A stretch of 64,000 nucleotides of DNA from Petrosia ficiformis (GCA_947044365.1 OX345640.1:7550410-7614409), one strand, 5' to 3'; shown: positions 36,301 through 49,206, counted from the stretch's first letter. Translations and numbers: made by a program. Notes: a model not told the origin generated them from the letters alone.

Positions 36301-37329
36301 AAAATTATAAACTTCTAGATCGCCTGAAGCTGATTCTAGTGCAATCTGAGACCACCAGAGTATGATGCTCATAGGATGAGATTACTTTTTGTCCCTGTGC
36401 ATGTATGCATGTGTATGTGTATACATCCATAATGCAGATTAACAGCCTTCATGCAAGCCAGCTCCACCGACTAAAAGGACACAGGTACGACTTACACTTG
36501 AATTGATGAAAATTCATGAACCATAATGATGGATGTAGGTACATGTACTATTGTTACTATAATTTTACCATTTTAAAAACTTCTGAGATGTTGAAGTGTG
36601 ACAAGCAAATGTCACATGATCAACATGTGACACAGGAGGTGGAACAATTGAACAAACACCACCATATTTCTGATCACAAATTTGGCATGTTCGGCCCAGT
36701 ACACGATGACAGGTTATAAAACCAGTTAAACAGCTATTTGATAGCTGGTCTGACGAGTTTTCTTCTAATTTAGTTCGAAGTATAGGATCTGTACATTGAT
36801 CTGTTAATTGTATACAATTACATTGTCCACAGATTAGAGTATGACTGATATGTGGAAATGGTGATTCTATTGAGAACATTTGTATTGATTTAGACAGACA
36901 TCCAGTGTCCAGTCTCAATCCCATTTCATGAGATACTGATGTAGAATTGGAATCAGTCTGAGTCTCATTATGTCTCTGAATGTCATTGTCAGTCTCATTA
37001 ACTATATTCATAGATTGTTTAATATATACTCTGCTATTACAAACTCTGTGATAGGTCTTTTTAAAGTCTTCTATAGACAAGTGAATAGCTACATCACTAA
37101 TCCAGTCAGTAATTGGTAGGGGCATAGAGGATTCATCCTTATTCGAGTCTTCCACACTTTCTATAGTTACAATAATTGAATTGAGGAACAAAGCAATCGC
37201 TTCATTCTGTTTGACACCTGACGTCTTGTCTCGATGAGCAAAGATTTGAAATCCAAGTTGATTTTTGAACTGTGAGACTCTTTGGATTAGGTTTCTTGTT
37301 GAGATTCCAAAATGGTGGATCCGAGACAT
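33323..37329 (-). CDS. HPDL: 4-hydroxyphenylpyruvate dioxygenase-like protein
   Basis: Five in-phase exons, 36569-37329, 35991-36187, 34549-34721, 34113-34225 and 33323-33503, give 474 aa. Two vicinal-oxygen-chelate halves with the Fe(II) ligands visible: His238 (VDHVTFAC), His345 ([11 protein letters not shown]) and Glu434 ([18 protein letters not shown]). Features closer to HPDL than HPD are [33 protein letters not shown] and ALWKALD. In mammals HPDL is mitochondrial and works in coenzyme Q head-group synthesis, making 4-hydroxymandelate. It is about 100 residues longer than human HPDL because of a Ser/Thr/Cys-rich insert at about 120-225 in the first half. No targeting sequence is obvious. 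Confidence 0.93.
34840..35275. repeat. ACATGTACATG-rich tandem repeat in HPDL intron
   Basis: About seven units of roughly 60 bp built from 'gtatcatacaagtacatgca', 'aagcacatgcaaagt' and 'acatgtacatgtacata'. The open frames here are repeat artefacts. Confidence 0.9.
35523..35933 (+). mobile_element. hAT-like MITE, copy 2, HPDL intron 2
   Basis: Starts TAGGGCTGGGA and ends TCCCAGCCCTA, perfect 11-bp inverted ends. Flanked by ATGTATGT on both sides (35515-35522 and 35934-35941), though this lies in a simple ATGT tract. Internal AACCTTCGAAGGTTCG palindromes. Confidence 0.85.
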
Positions 37330-39018
37330 AACATGTACTGCAAATATAATATGTATACATTATTACACAATAAATACACAAAATATATAATTATTGTTAT
37401 TAAGTAATAATGTATACAGTTTAGAGTAGAGTGTCAGAAACACTTAAAACATTAAGTACAAGTTTGTATAATACTCCACTTACAACTACTCAAGTATTCG
37501 TTGTACATTACAAGTAGTTTACGAGTGAGTCAAGTACATGTATTGTACTCACTTACAACTACTCAAGTATTCGTTGTACATTAAAAGTAGTTTACGAGTG
37601 AGTCAAGTACATGTATTTTACTCACTTACAACTACTCAAGTATTCGTTGTACATTACAAGTAGTTTACGAGTGAGTCAAGTACATGTATTGTACTCACTT
37701 ACAACTACTCAAGTATTCGTTGTACATTACAAGTAGTTTATGAGTGAGTCAAGGACATGTATTGTACTCATTTACAACTACTCAAGTATTCGTTGTACAT
37801 TACAAATAGTTCATGAGTGAGTCAAGTACATGTATTGTACTCACTTACAACTACTCAAGTATTCGTTGTACATTACAAGTAGTTTATGAGTGAGTCAAGG
37901 ACATGTATTGTACTCATTTACAACTACTCAAGTATTCGTTGTACATTACAAGTAGTTTACGAGTGAGTCAAGTACATGTATTGTACTCACTTACAACTAC
38001 TCTCAAGTATTCGTTGTACATTACAAGTAGTTTATGAGTGAGTCAAGGACATGTATTGTACTCATTTACAACTACTCAAGTATTCGTTGTACATTACAAG
38101 TAGTTCATGAGTGAGTCAAGTACATGTATTGTACTCACTTACAACTACTCAAGTATTCGTTGTACATTACAAGTAGTTTATGAGTGAGTCAAGGACATGT
38201 ATTGTACTCATTTACAACTACTCAAGTATTCGTTGTACATTACAAGTAGTTTACGAGTGAGTCAAGTACATGTATTGTACTCACTTACAACTACTCAAGT
38301 ATTCATTGTACATTACAAGTAGTTTATGAGTGAGTCAAGGACATGTATTGTACTCATTTACAACTACTCAAGTATTCGTTGTACATTACAAGTAGTTTAC
38401 GAGTGAGTCAAGTACATGTATTGTACTCACTTACAACTACTCAAGTATTCATTGTACATTACAAGTAGTTTACGAGTGAGTCAAGAACATGTAAGGCTTA
38501 ACTTATAAATTACAGATCTACTCTAATAACTAAATTGGTCAATAACGGGCACTGAAACCATATAACTACAACTAAAATTGTGATTCAAACTGAAACACTC
38601 AGTTAAGTACTAGTTATTAATAATAAGTGTAATGAAACATATTTATTTACACGAATAAATCATGTCTACACAAGTACAAGTCATAGCTACAACATGTACA
38701 TAGGTAGTTAGGTACTAAAAACGTTGAGCAGAATTACATCTCAATATGTTGCTAGGAACGATAATGATATTCATATCTCGTAAGTTTTTATTAACCTCTA
38801 TTGATGAAATGGGAGATCCGACTTTTTAAATTAGCTTTCAGTTTAATAACATATTTTGTCCTGTATAAGATATACAAAAATACATTATGATTATAATATC
38901 ATTAATGTGTTCTTCTGCTTACCATCAACACTGCCTGCCAACACTTTTATACATGGTTGCATCAGCCTAAATCCGTATACTGCAACTTGAATATCGTTCA
39001 TGTCCGCATACTACAATA
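37330..39018. other. Divergent intergenic region between HPDL and PGM3
   Basis: Must contain both promoters. More than half is the 73-bp satellite. An ACTAAAACC-type repeat piece lies at about 38500-38610. Confidence 0.6.
37472..38492. repeat. 73-bp satellite with internal inverted repeat
   Basis: About 14 units. Each contains ACTCACTTACAACTAC and, after 'tcaagtattcgttgtacattacaa', the near-mirror GTAGTTTACGAGTGAGT, so each unit can fold. Two variants, 'tcaagtacatg ... actcactt' and 'tcaaggacatg ... actcattt', alternate along much of the array, suggesting a higher-order repeat. One unit has an extra TC at about 38001. Confidence 0.95.
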
Positions 39019-40957
39019 ATGGCTTTGAAAGACTTAGTGAAAAGATTTGCACTAGTTGAAAAGGAGAAGTTTCCTGATGGTCCACTTAAACATTTCTCGT
39101 ATGGAACAGCAGGTTTTAGAGACAGGTGAATACAAGCTAATTATAGGCATTGTTGATTATTGATTAATTATAATCATAATAATAATTAATTATCATCTCA
39201 TGAATAATAAATGAACTGTTATCATTCTCTGCTGAGGTTGAGAAAATTATAGGAAATTTACAAAAACAAAATCTAGAGATCTAATTTACATAAAGCATTC
39301 TTTCAAACCGAATTGCATTCTGTTTCACAAGCGAATCACAAACCCCTTCTAGCAAATTATTGCATCATTCTACCATCTTACTCTGGTACCCGCCCCCTTC
39401 GCATAGAGGAGGAAAGGTCTGGTAACATACATAGGGTAGTGTTATGTTCTGTAGCAACATTCCGGCTACATTGTTATTATGTAATTGCGTGGGCATGATT
39501 AGCATTCCTACACAAAAAGATGGTGAAACAGATACAAGACAACTCCACTGTAATGCATTCTATTTACAGGAGCATTGTTTACGTATGTTACAAGACCCCT
39601 CCACTTCTATGTGAAGGGGGCGATACCAGACTACTGCCTTCATTGTATGTGTTTCGCTTCTCTTTACATACTTGGATATTTTAGCTGCTTCAAAATTCTG
39701 TATCTAAGAGGAATACTGCATGGTAGCTCTGTTGATGTAATCTATTTCTTTACAGGGCTGATTTGCTTGACTGTGTTATTTTCAGATCAAGTCTAATATC
39801 TTCTCTTAGATCTATATGTGCAAGAGGTAGTGATGACATTATTATATCTAATATATATTTGAAGATGTAGAGTTACCAGCTGACAATGAAATACAGATTG
39901 ATTAATGAATGAAAGTATCTCATATTATAAAATATTTGTAATTCAAAATAAAATGATTGAGCTATGAGAATATTTGAGTTATGACCCTTGAGTATCATAA
40001 GGCTAATACATGATTATACTATAACTTAGTAAAAGCAATTGAATGAAATTTTAACATACACAAAAAAGAACGGGAAGGATAATTATATGAAAATGGTGCA
40101 GGGACAAAGATCGTTAGTTGTTCCAAACTAAAGTTATGAACATTTTTCTGAAGTCATGATGAAGTGCATTACTTATCACCATTTTTTATTAATTTAGCGA
40201 CTATTGGAATAGTGATAACTGCATCTCATAATCCTGAAGAGGTAAACGTTAGTACAGTACATGTCTGTTACAATTATGGTATAGTAACTATTTTAGAATC
40301 ATTTGTTATTGAATCTCTCCCTCTGGAGGGTTACTAAAGTTATACCATGCTATGGTTTAAATTGACCAATCATATTGCTTTATATATACCAGGTTAATAA
40401 ATGACTCTCCAGGAGGTTTATAAGTTATTTCAGTTTGACCAATCAAATTGCTTGTTTTAAATACATTTATACTGTATTGGTCCTCGTGGTACATATGAAG
40501 CAATCTGATTGGTCAACATGGTATAAGTCAGTTATATACTTCAGTTGCTGTTGTGATGTGTTTATCGGATATGTAGCCCTGCATGTATAGATTACATACA
40601 TGATACATATAGTAATCTCATTCTCAGTGTATACACTATACATGTACATATTTGATGAAAATGTGTGTGTGCGTGTGTTTTCACAGGATAATGGGGTAAA
40701 GTTTGTTGATACCCTTGGAGAAATGTTGATACCAGAATGGGAAGAAATAGCAACTAATTTAGGCAATATGAGGTAAGGATTTGCCACACTTACATACTTA
40801 CATCATGCAATGATTGTCTGTTCATCTTCAGAGTTCTCTTTGTATAACAGGGTGCTGCAGCCTGCTATACGTTACTAGCACCCTTCTTAACGTACTGATA
40901 ATCAATGAGTCTTTTAATAATAGAAGAACAAAACTTAAATTAAGCAACAACAACAAC

Positions 40958-40995
<38 letters not shown>

Positions 40996-43900
40996 TAATA
41001 ATAATAATAATAATGATAATAAAAATAATAACTGCACAATTATGTAGTTGAGTGCTTACACCACAAATGGGTGTGGCTATGTGGTAATTCATTATTGTAT
41101 GCTTCTATTTTAAATCCTGGTACATCCATTCATTCACTCTTACATACCTTTATTCATTCCTCTATTCATTCATTAATGTACTCATTCTTTTGTTGATTCA
41201 CCCATTTATCAATTCTGTCATTCATCCATCTGTCAATCCATCCATCCATCATCTGTCCATCCATCCATCCATCCATGTTCTCACTTCTTTCATCGATCCA
41301 TTGACCCATTCATCCATCAATTCATCCATCCATCCATCCATGTTCTCACTTCTTTCATCCATCCATTGAGCCATTTATCCATCCATCCATCCATTTATTC
41401 ACTCACGTTTCACAAATTCAAATACTTATTTATTCATTTTCTAAAGACAAGAGAAGTTAGAAGAACTGGCAGTATCAGTAATTGATCAATACGATATTGA
41501 AACAACAGGTTATAAACCCAGTATTGTGATAGCCAGAGACACCAGGTATGTAGTCACATGAATATATACAGACGGACAAACAGACAGAGATAGACAGACA
41601 GACAGAGAAATGTACTGATAAAGAATGTGTGATGTATGTATGAATGAACTGTTCACTGTATATTTCATTTTATTTAGACCCAGTGGAGAACGATTAAAAC
41701 AAACACTAATTGATGGAATGAATCTCTTAGGAACAAAATACATTGATTTTGGTTCGTAACTATATCTGGAATATACATGTACATGTACATGTACATGTAT
41801 AAACTATTAACATGTACACATGTACACATGTACACACATAATATACATGTACATATTTGTACCTACTTGTACATACATACATGTACAGTGTACATACATG
41901 TACATACATACATACATGATACATGTACATATATTATATACATGTAGGTACATATAAATAGGCACACTACATATATTAAAGTATATAATAATATATATCT
42001 TGTTTTATAGGGTATTTAACTACTCCTCAGTTACATTATATTGTAAAGTGTACTAATACTAAAGGACAATATGGTGTACCTACAGAAGAGGGGTACTATA
42101 TCAAGATTAGTAAAGCATTCTCTGCTATCATGCCAAAGGTAATAGAATACCCATTACAGTAACTTATGTAACAATCTATTTTCCAAGTTTTATTGATCCT
42201 CTGAGATTAGTTTTCAAGATATGAATTTGGATGATTTCTTCAATTTCTTAAAATCATCCGAATTTGGATGATTTTAATAATTTGAAAAAATCATCCAAAT
42301 TTGGATGATTTATCAAAATTATTAAAATCATCCGAATTTGGATGATTTATCAAAATTATTAAATTCATCCAAATTTGGATGATTTATCAAAATTATTAAA
42401 ATCATCCAAAATTGGATGGTTTATCAAAATTATTAAAATCTTCCGAATTTGGATGATTTTAATAATTTGAAAAAATCATCCAAATTTGGATGATTTATCA
42501 AAATTATTAAAATCATCCAAAATTGGATGATTTATCAAAATTATTAAAATCACCGAATTTGGATGATTTATCAAAATTATTAAATTCATCCAAATTTGGA
42601 TGATTTATCAAAATTATTAAAATCATCCAAAATTGGATGGTTTATCAAAATTATTAAAATCATCCGAATTTGGATGATTTTAATAATTTGAAAAAATCAT
42701 CCAAATTTGGATGATTTATCAAAATTATTAAAATCATCCAAAATTGGATGATTTATCAAAATTATTAAATTCATCCAAATTTGGATGATTTATCAAAATT
42801 ATTAAAATCATCCGAATTTGGATGATTTATCAAAATTATTAAATTCATCCAAAATTGGATGGTTTATCAAAATTATTAAAATCATCCAAATTTGGATGAT
42901 TTATCAAAATTATTAAAATCATCCGAATTTGGATGATTTATCAAAATTATTAAAATCATCCAAATTTGGATGATTTATCAAAATTATTAAATTCATCCAA
43001 AATTGGATGATTTGAAGTATAGTTGAGTTACTGGAATGGAAGCCAGTGAGACCTGTGTTACATGTAGATGTAGACGTCAGTTACATATTAAAAATGGTTT
43101 CATCATTAATAGATATCACATGATGAAGTGAAACCCAAACTGAAGTTAGATGGAGCTAATGGAGTGGGAGCTGATAGAGTGAAGTCTTTGATGAGTCATA
43201 TTGGAGATATTGTTGATATTCAAGTGTATAATGATGGAACAACTGGAAAACTGAACTACATGGTTTGTGTACTATCATTAACACATTCATATATACAATA
43301 TAATATGTATACAGGCTTACTGTTAAGAGTAACGTATATTAAACATATCGTTTTATTTATCACTATAACTAAGAGGATGGATGTATCAAAGGCAGTGACA
43401 GTGCTGTATTTCCACATTGTACATGTGTACTATATCAGCATTATTTTGAGATTGAATGACCCACACATTGGACTAATAATTTAATATACTCGAAGGAGGA
43501 TTTAGATATTACTAAAAGTACGAGTACTATTACTAAAATTATATATATTTTGTGAACAATCATTACTATACTACGCTTAATGCCAGCGTATTACATGTAC
43601 ATTATAACATGATTCAGACTATTCTATTTGTATTTCATTCTTCTTGTTATCCAGTGTGGAGCTGACTTTGTAAAGGCATCTCAAGTTGCACCAAATGGTA
43701 AGTTATGATATTCATTAATCAGACCCAATGTGCTACTGTATATAGATTATTACTAGCTATTATAGTTATTAGTAAGACATTATCACACAGCAGTCATTCA
43801 ACTAGATCTAATGCCGTTATCATAACATACTAATGATATTCATATTTTTCATTATAATTATTAATTTAGACTGCTAATAAGGATATTTTAATCAACAACT

Positions 43901-46900
43901 CTTATTAATTATTAGTACATGTATATGTATTGAGTCACCTGACATGATAATATTTATCTCATGAGACTCATGTACTTGTGTGTTTCAACTGGTTACTGAA
44001 ATCCAGTGATACAACATACACACAAATATTATTAGCTTTCTGTTTCATATGTTTAGGTCTTAGATTTGGTCCAGGTGATACATGTCTCTCATTTGATGGG
44101 GATGCTGATAGAATAGTATTCTTCTACTTCAATGAAGGTATATTTCAGAAAACATGATTTGAACTAACATACACTGAGGAGTTGTACCCTGGGATCCCCA
44201 CCCCCACATGACAACATGATTTGATACTGAGGGGTTGTGCCCTGAGATCCCCACCCCCACGTGACAACATGATTTGAACTAACTTACACTGAGAGGTTGT
44301 GCCCTGGGATCCCCACCCCATGTGACAACATGATTTGATACTGAGGGGTTGTGCCCTGAGATCCCCACCCCCACGTGACAACATGATTTGAACTAATTAA
44401 CTTACACTGAGAGGTTGTGCCCTGGGATCCCCACCCCCATGTGACAACATGATTTGAACTAATTAACTTACACTGAGATGTTATGCCCTGGGATCCCCAC
44501 CCCCATGTGACAACATGATTTGAACTAATTAACTTACACTGAGATGTTATGCCCTGGGATCCCCACCCCCATGTGACAACATGATTTGAACTAATTAACT
44601 TACACTGAGATGTTATGCCCTGGGATCCCCACCCCCATGTGACAACATGATTTGAACTAATTAACTTACACTAAGAGGTTGTGCCCTGGGATCCCCACCC
44701 CCATGTGACAACATGATTTGAACAAACTTACATTGAGGGGTTGTGCACTGGGATCCCTCTCCCCTAACTTGAGACTCACTCCTCCTTAAATTTAGCTCCT
44801 CAAGCGTGCATGTAGTATAATTTGATATCAATTTTAGTAATATTAAAAGAAGACGTGTTAATCTTATTAATTAATGTTCTCATACTGTGCAGATGAAAAG
44901 CAGTTTAAATTACTTGATGGTGATAAAATTGCGTGTTTGGTAAGCGAGAGTGACACACACACACACACACCCACACGCACGCACACACACACACACAGAT
45001 GAATTGAGAAACACACTTATCTTTGTCACTGTTAATTCAGATGGCACTGTTTATTAAAGGTTCTTTACAGAAGATTCAAGTTGAACTTGACATGAGTAAG
45101 ATATGTAGCATTAGATATATATGTACATGTAGTAATACTTAACTCATTTTCATATACATGTACATGTACATGTGCATGTACATGAGTAAGATGTATACCA
45201 TTACATATATATGTACATGTAGTAATACCTACATGTATATATACATGTGTAATACTTAACTCAATCATATATACATGTACATGTGCATGTACATGAGTAT
45301 GATGTATACCATTACATATATATGTACATGTAGTAATACTGATATGTACATGTACATGAGTAAGATGTGTAACGATACATATATATGTACATGTAGTAAT
45401 ACATGTACTTAACTCAATTATGTACATGTACATATACAGGTGTAATACAAACTGCATATGCTAATGGTAGTTCTACAAGATACCTGACAGATGTTTTGGT
45501 AAGTAAAGGTCATTCTTGTTCACAGAAAAATTTCCATAACTTCAGGATCAACGACATTTTTATCTTCACCATTTTCATATAATTATCCTTCCTGTTCTTT
45601 TTTTGTGTATGTCAAATTTCAATCCATTGCTTCATTATTGAGTTACAGTATAATCATGTATTAACCTTATGACATTAAACTATACACTATATTATGTATA
45701 AAGTCATCATAGTTGTACATGTATATCAATACACATGTGGTAACTGATGTTATCTTCATTCAATAGCACATTCCTGTCACGTTTGCAAAAACTGGTGTGA
45801 AATATCTTCAAAGAAAAGCTCAAGAGTTTGACATAGGTACATTTATGTGGCTATGAATGAACTTCAAATATTCACCTTCAGCCACCTATCACTAACAGTA
45901 CTAGAACAATTGTGATAGACTAGAGGCCCCCATAGGTTGCAGCCCAGGGAACTTATATGAGCTCTTCCCACCTCTCAACAGCACTACGCAATATACCTTA
46001 AAACCTCGTTTACATTGTACTCCAATCAATTACAATGCCAGTAGTATTAATACTTTAGTTATGTATGGATACATTGATTATATATAGTTATGAAGGTGGC
46101 TGTTCTGCAACACTTTATTTTACAAGTTGCAGTTAGGGGTATTATGAGACTGTTAGACTAAGTGCTTTCCAATATTCAACAGGTATATTCTTTGAAGCTA
46201 ATGGTCATGGTACAGTATTGTATAGTGATAAGACTATCAGTGTGATAAATGATGCTATCAAAAATAACAAGTGAGTCTTAAACATTAATTTATAATACAT
46301 AATTATCTTGAGCATGTCTAATTATAGTTGAATGATCTCTGTTATCATTAGCGCTGTCTTATTTCCTCAGATTAGACGCAGCTGGAAAAGAAGCTGCTAG
46401 AGTTTTACTTCATTTTATTGATTTGACTAATCAGGTATTAGATGATATTGGTACTCAAGAACTCCTTGAGTAAAAAATCAAAGTTTTTGATAGGGTTTTG
46501 AAGCATGCATCAAATTGGCTCAACATTTGGTCATGTGGTAAATACCTTGAGCCATTCAGCAAAAACCAGAGGAGGTTGTGCACACATCACTGCTCATCAT
46601 TAGAATATTATGCATATAGACTTATGGGTATAATGAACTTATAATACATGCTCACTCAGCGGATTTAAACAGTTCAGCTGCTGAATTACATAGCATGTAA
46701 TATCAGAGAGTGTGGTAGTACTCTCTATGTAGGGATGGCACCAAAAAAAATGCATGGCCGCCCATACTTTTCAATTCTGACAGGTAAGCTGAAATCTCTG
46801 CTAATATAAGTTAAAATATACATGTACACTATACATGTAGCATTGACTAAATTCCATGATGATGTACAGTGACATGCGTAATCGCCTTTTGAACAAAAAC

Positions 46901-49206
46901 TTAACTACTAGTGAGTATATATAGAATTGTGCAAACTGGCTCTAATATCAAACTACTCAGTGTCAAATAAGAAGCTCTTTGTCCAATGGTTGCACCTCAT
47001 GATGGTGAAAACTATGGCTGATGAAAACTATGGCTGGGATTCACCTGAGAAATCGATTGATAATTGATTTAAATCCGTATGCAGATTAAGTCAATTAATG
47101 CAGGAAACCCCTCCCCAAAAAGGCTTCCTGTCACTTCCATATTATACATTATTGTACTTACAATCAAGAAGAATTTTCAATATCAATTAATAAATTGATT
47201 CATCGGTTAATCATCCCAGCCCAAGTGCAAACTGATAATGCTAGTGTACTATATACTATCTTCCAGACCACAGGTGACGCTATTGCTGACATGTTATTAG
47301 TACAAGTAATACTATCAAGAAAGAAAGTGAGTTTTTTAAACTAATGACCATCACAAACTCAATTAGTGTGATTATACTGTTGATTACAATACCTTTTACT
47401 ATCATTTTCTCCTATTATTCATTTACAGTGGACATGTACAGAATGGGATGGTTTGTATAGAGATCTACCTAACAGACAAGTTAAAGTTAAAGTCAGTCGA
47501 ACACTAATTCCATTTTTATATCTCATAACAGAAATGATCTTGAAGATACATAGAATCTCTTTGTAATAAACATGTCCCGTACTCTTACAGGAACTCAAAC
47601 CCAACCATACACACTTAGTCTCATGCCCAGCTACCCATGCTAATAGCTTTATAACTATACCTGTGAGTAACTATCGTAGTCAGTGACTAGTCACATATTA
47701 TAGGTTTAGAAATAAAGAGAGAGACACATGCCTAGAAATGATCTGGACCAGCTCTCCTCTAAACTACTGGAGCCAGAGGAGTTCAAAGACAATGTTTACT
47801 AAGTTACTTCAGTTGTATGTCTCTCTACTTAAGCTATTACACTAGTTTATAACAACAATATCCTAGTTGTTCAGAATATGTCAGTAGTCATAAGTTTAAC
47901 TAAAAGTGGTTTTATTCTCGTAATAAAACAACACTCAGTGTATTACCCACACTGATCAGCACTGGTTGGGAATAACCACCACTCAGCATGAATTAACCAC
48001 CTCTCATCTCAGATGAATTAACCGTCTCTCAGATAATACATATATAGGCTACTGAGATAGTATTAACTATATGTGTGTGTGTGTACATGTAAGTGGTGAA
48101 GTTGAGCTTTGTAGAAGCCAGTGAAATTTAACTGCTCTTCTTATCTGCTGGAATAAACTTGAATACTTTAGTGAAATAATTATTCTGTGTTCAATATGTT
48201 GATATAGGTTTCAGATCGTCAGTTGATAACTACAACAGATGCTGAAAGACAGTGTGTAACACCAAATGGTTTACAAGACTCTATTAATGAGCTGGTTAGT
48301 AAAGTACCTCATGGAAGATCATTTGTAAGGTATGTTTTTCCAAACTAGTATGTCCAGTTTTAAATACAGACTTACACACACACACATGCATATGAACATT
48401 GTTATTTCCTCATGCTTGGATAGATAGTGATGACATAATTCAAACATAAAGAAAAAGCTCATAGGTCTTAATTTACATTGCCTTCATTCCCTTGTTATAG
48501 ACCTTCTGGAACAGAAGATGTTGTTAGAGTGTATGCTGAAGCTGAAATACAAGTGAGCAATTCATATATACATGTACATGTAAAGTATAGACTAGAATCT
48601 CATGTTGATTTGTATACTACATGTATATATATGTATAATTATGCTTAAAGAAGTTTCAGCTGTCATATCATTAGCAGTGGAGTGGAAACAGCCAGTCATG
48701 TAGGACATTGTCCAATAAATCTAGTGAATATCCGGTAAATTGAAACTAACCTGTATACAAAGTATATGGGCAGCAGGACAAGAGTGATGAAATAGGTCAA
48801 ATGTTGTCTCAATGTTTCCACACACCTGATCATTGCTGACTTATGACCAACAAATATGTTTCAATTAGGGTCTGTTCACATTCAAAATGACCTCAAAATC
48901 AAGATGAGATAGATTTATAAGTAGTATAGTGTATAGTTTAATATCATAGAGTTAATACATAACTCAATAATGAAGCAATGAATTGAAATTTGACGAAGAA
49001 TAATTATATGTATAATATTATAAAAATGGTACAGGTAAAAACATTAACATTTTTAGTCATTCTAAACTAAAGTATTGAACATTTTTCGGAGGACATTAAT
49101 GATCTTTATTTTTCTGTTATAGGAACTAGCTGATGATCTCGCTATCAAAGTATCTCATAAAGTTTATGAATTAGCTAATGGAGTGGGAGACCTTCCTAAG
49201 CTATGA
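39019..49206 (+). CDS. PGM3: Phosphoacetylglucosamine mutase
   Basis: Twenty-one in-phase exons: 39019-39125, 39756-39826, 40198-40241, 40687-40772, 41447-41545, 41678-41751, 42011-42138, 43113-43262, 43655-43697, 44057-44137, 44893-44939, 45041-45095, 45440-45498, 45767-45836, 46183-46270, 46371-46434, 47267-47326, 47429-47491, 48208-48329, 48501-48552 and 49123-49206; 548 aa (human 542). Interconverts GlcNAc-6-P and GlcNAc-1-P on the way to UDP-GlcNAc. The phospho-serine loop is ITASHNPEE (Ser69), the Mg loop is FDGDADR (Asp281/283/285), the sugar loop is FEANGHG (about 375-381) and the phosphate loop is RPSGTED (504-510). Introns carry several satellites and a TIR element. Confidence 0.97.
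39379..39633. mobile_element. TIR element in PGM3 intron 1, related to the RecQ-bearing element
   Basis: The ends 'tactctggtacccgccccct' and 'gggggcgataccagacta' are inverted copies for about 50 bp, and resemble the TIRs at 14560-15102 (TAGTCTGG-CGCCC-TTCGCAT-GAGGA-AGGTCTGG). It is 255 bp with no helicase sequence. The flanks ctaccatct and ctgccttca do not match, so the insertion is old or rearranged. Confidence 0.7.
40943..41033. repeat. AAT/AAC trinucleotide tract, PGM3 intron 4
   Basis: (AAC)n followed by (AAT)n. The open reading frames over it are artefacts. Confidence 0.95.
41215..41400. repeat. CATC-type tract, PGM3 intron 4
   Basis: (CATC)n with a duplicated 'tgttctcacttctttcatc' spacer. 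Confidence 0.9.
42225..43012. repeat. 37-bp palindromic satellite in PGM3 intron 7
   Basis: About 20 units of ATCATCCAAATTTGGATGAT plus TTATCAAAATTATTAAA. The first 20 bp are a perfect palindrome; variants (CCGAATTT, CCAAAATT) weaken it. Flanking blocks with 'ttttaataatttgaaaaaatc' mark a variant unit that recurs. It occupies most of the 974-bp intron. Confidence 0.95.
44150..44760. repeat. 66-bp minisatellite in PGM3 intron 10
   Basis: About ten units of 'acatgatttgaactaattaa', 'cttacactgagatgttatgc' and 'cctgggatccccacccccatgtgaca' (split here). Shorter 52-bp-type units come first. It begins 12-15 bp after the exon 10 donor. Confidence 0.93.
45090..45435. repeat. Tandem repeat that copies the PGM3 exon 12 donor
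   Basis: Units contain 'acatgagtaagatgtatacc' and 'attacatatatatgtacatg', then 'tagtaatac'. The first unit overlaps the exon 12 5' splice site (catga|gtaaga), so donor-like sites recur at about 45180, 45292 and 45355. Confidence 0.85.
46480..47000 (-). mobile_element. Dispersed repeat (GTTTTTGATAAGC family), reverse copy, PGM3 intron 16
   Basis: Reverse-orientation ends are seen: 'ttttgaagcatg-atcaaattggctcaa' near 46497 and 'gtcaaataagaagctctttg' near 46965. It is longer than other copies (about 520 bp), perhaps interrupted. Confidence 0.5.
47591..47662 (+). CDS. Possible PGM3 cassette exon (24 codons)
   Basis: Between PGM3 exons 18 and 19, a 72-nt stretch is flanked by tcttacag and a cct|gtgagt donor. 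It has no stop in the PGM3 phase (starts [16 protein letters not shown]). The gene matches the usual PGM3 length without it, so inclusion would add 24 residues between RQVKVK and VSDRQL in domain 4. Confidence 0.4.
47942..48072 (+). repeat. Dispersed repeat (CCACACTGGTC family), copy in PGM3
   Basis: Second copy of the 17218-17345 repeat. Confidence 0.75.

Noticed and set aside
33323..37329. Calling this gene HPD (tyrosine catabolism)
   Set aside because: The tail and the [15 protein letters not shown] and FSYGLF segments fit HPDL better; HPD's C-terminal signature is not seen.
37472..43012. Regular arrays that could look like CRISPR (73-bp and 37-bp units)
   Set aside because: No unique spacers between repeats; these are head-to-tail satellites in an animal genome.
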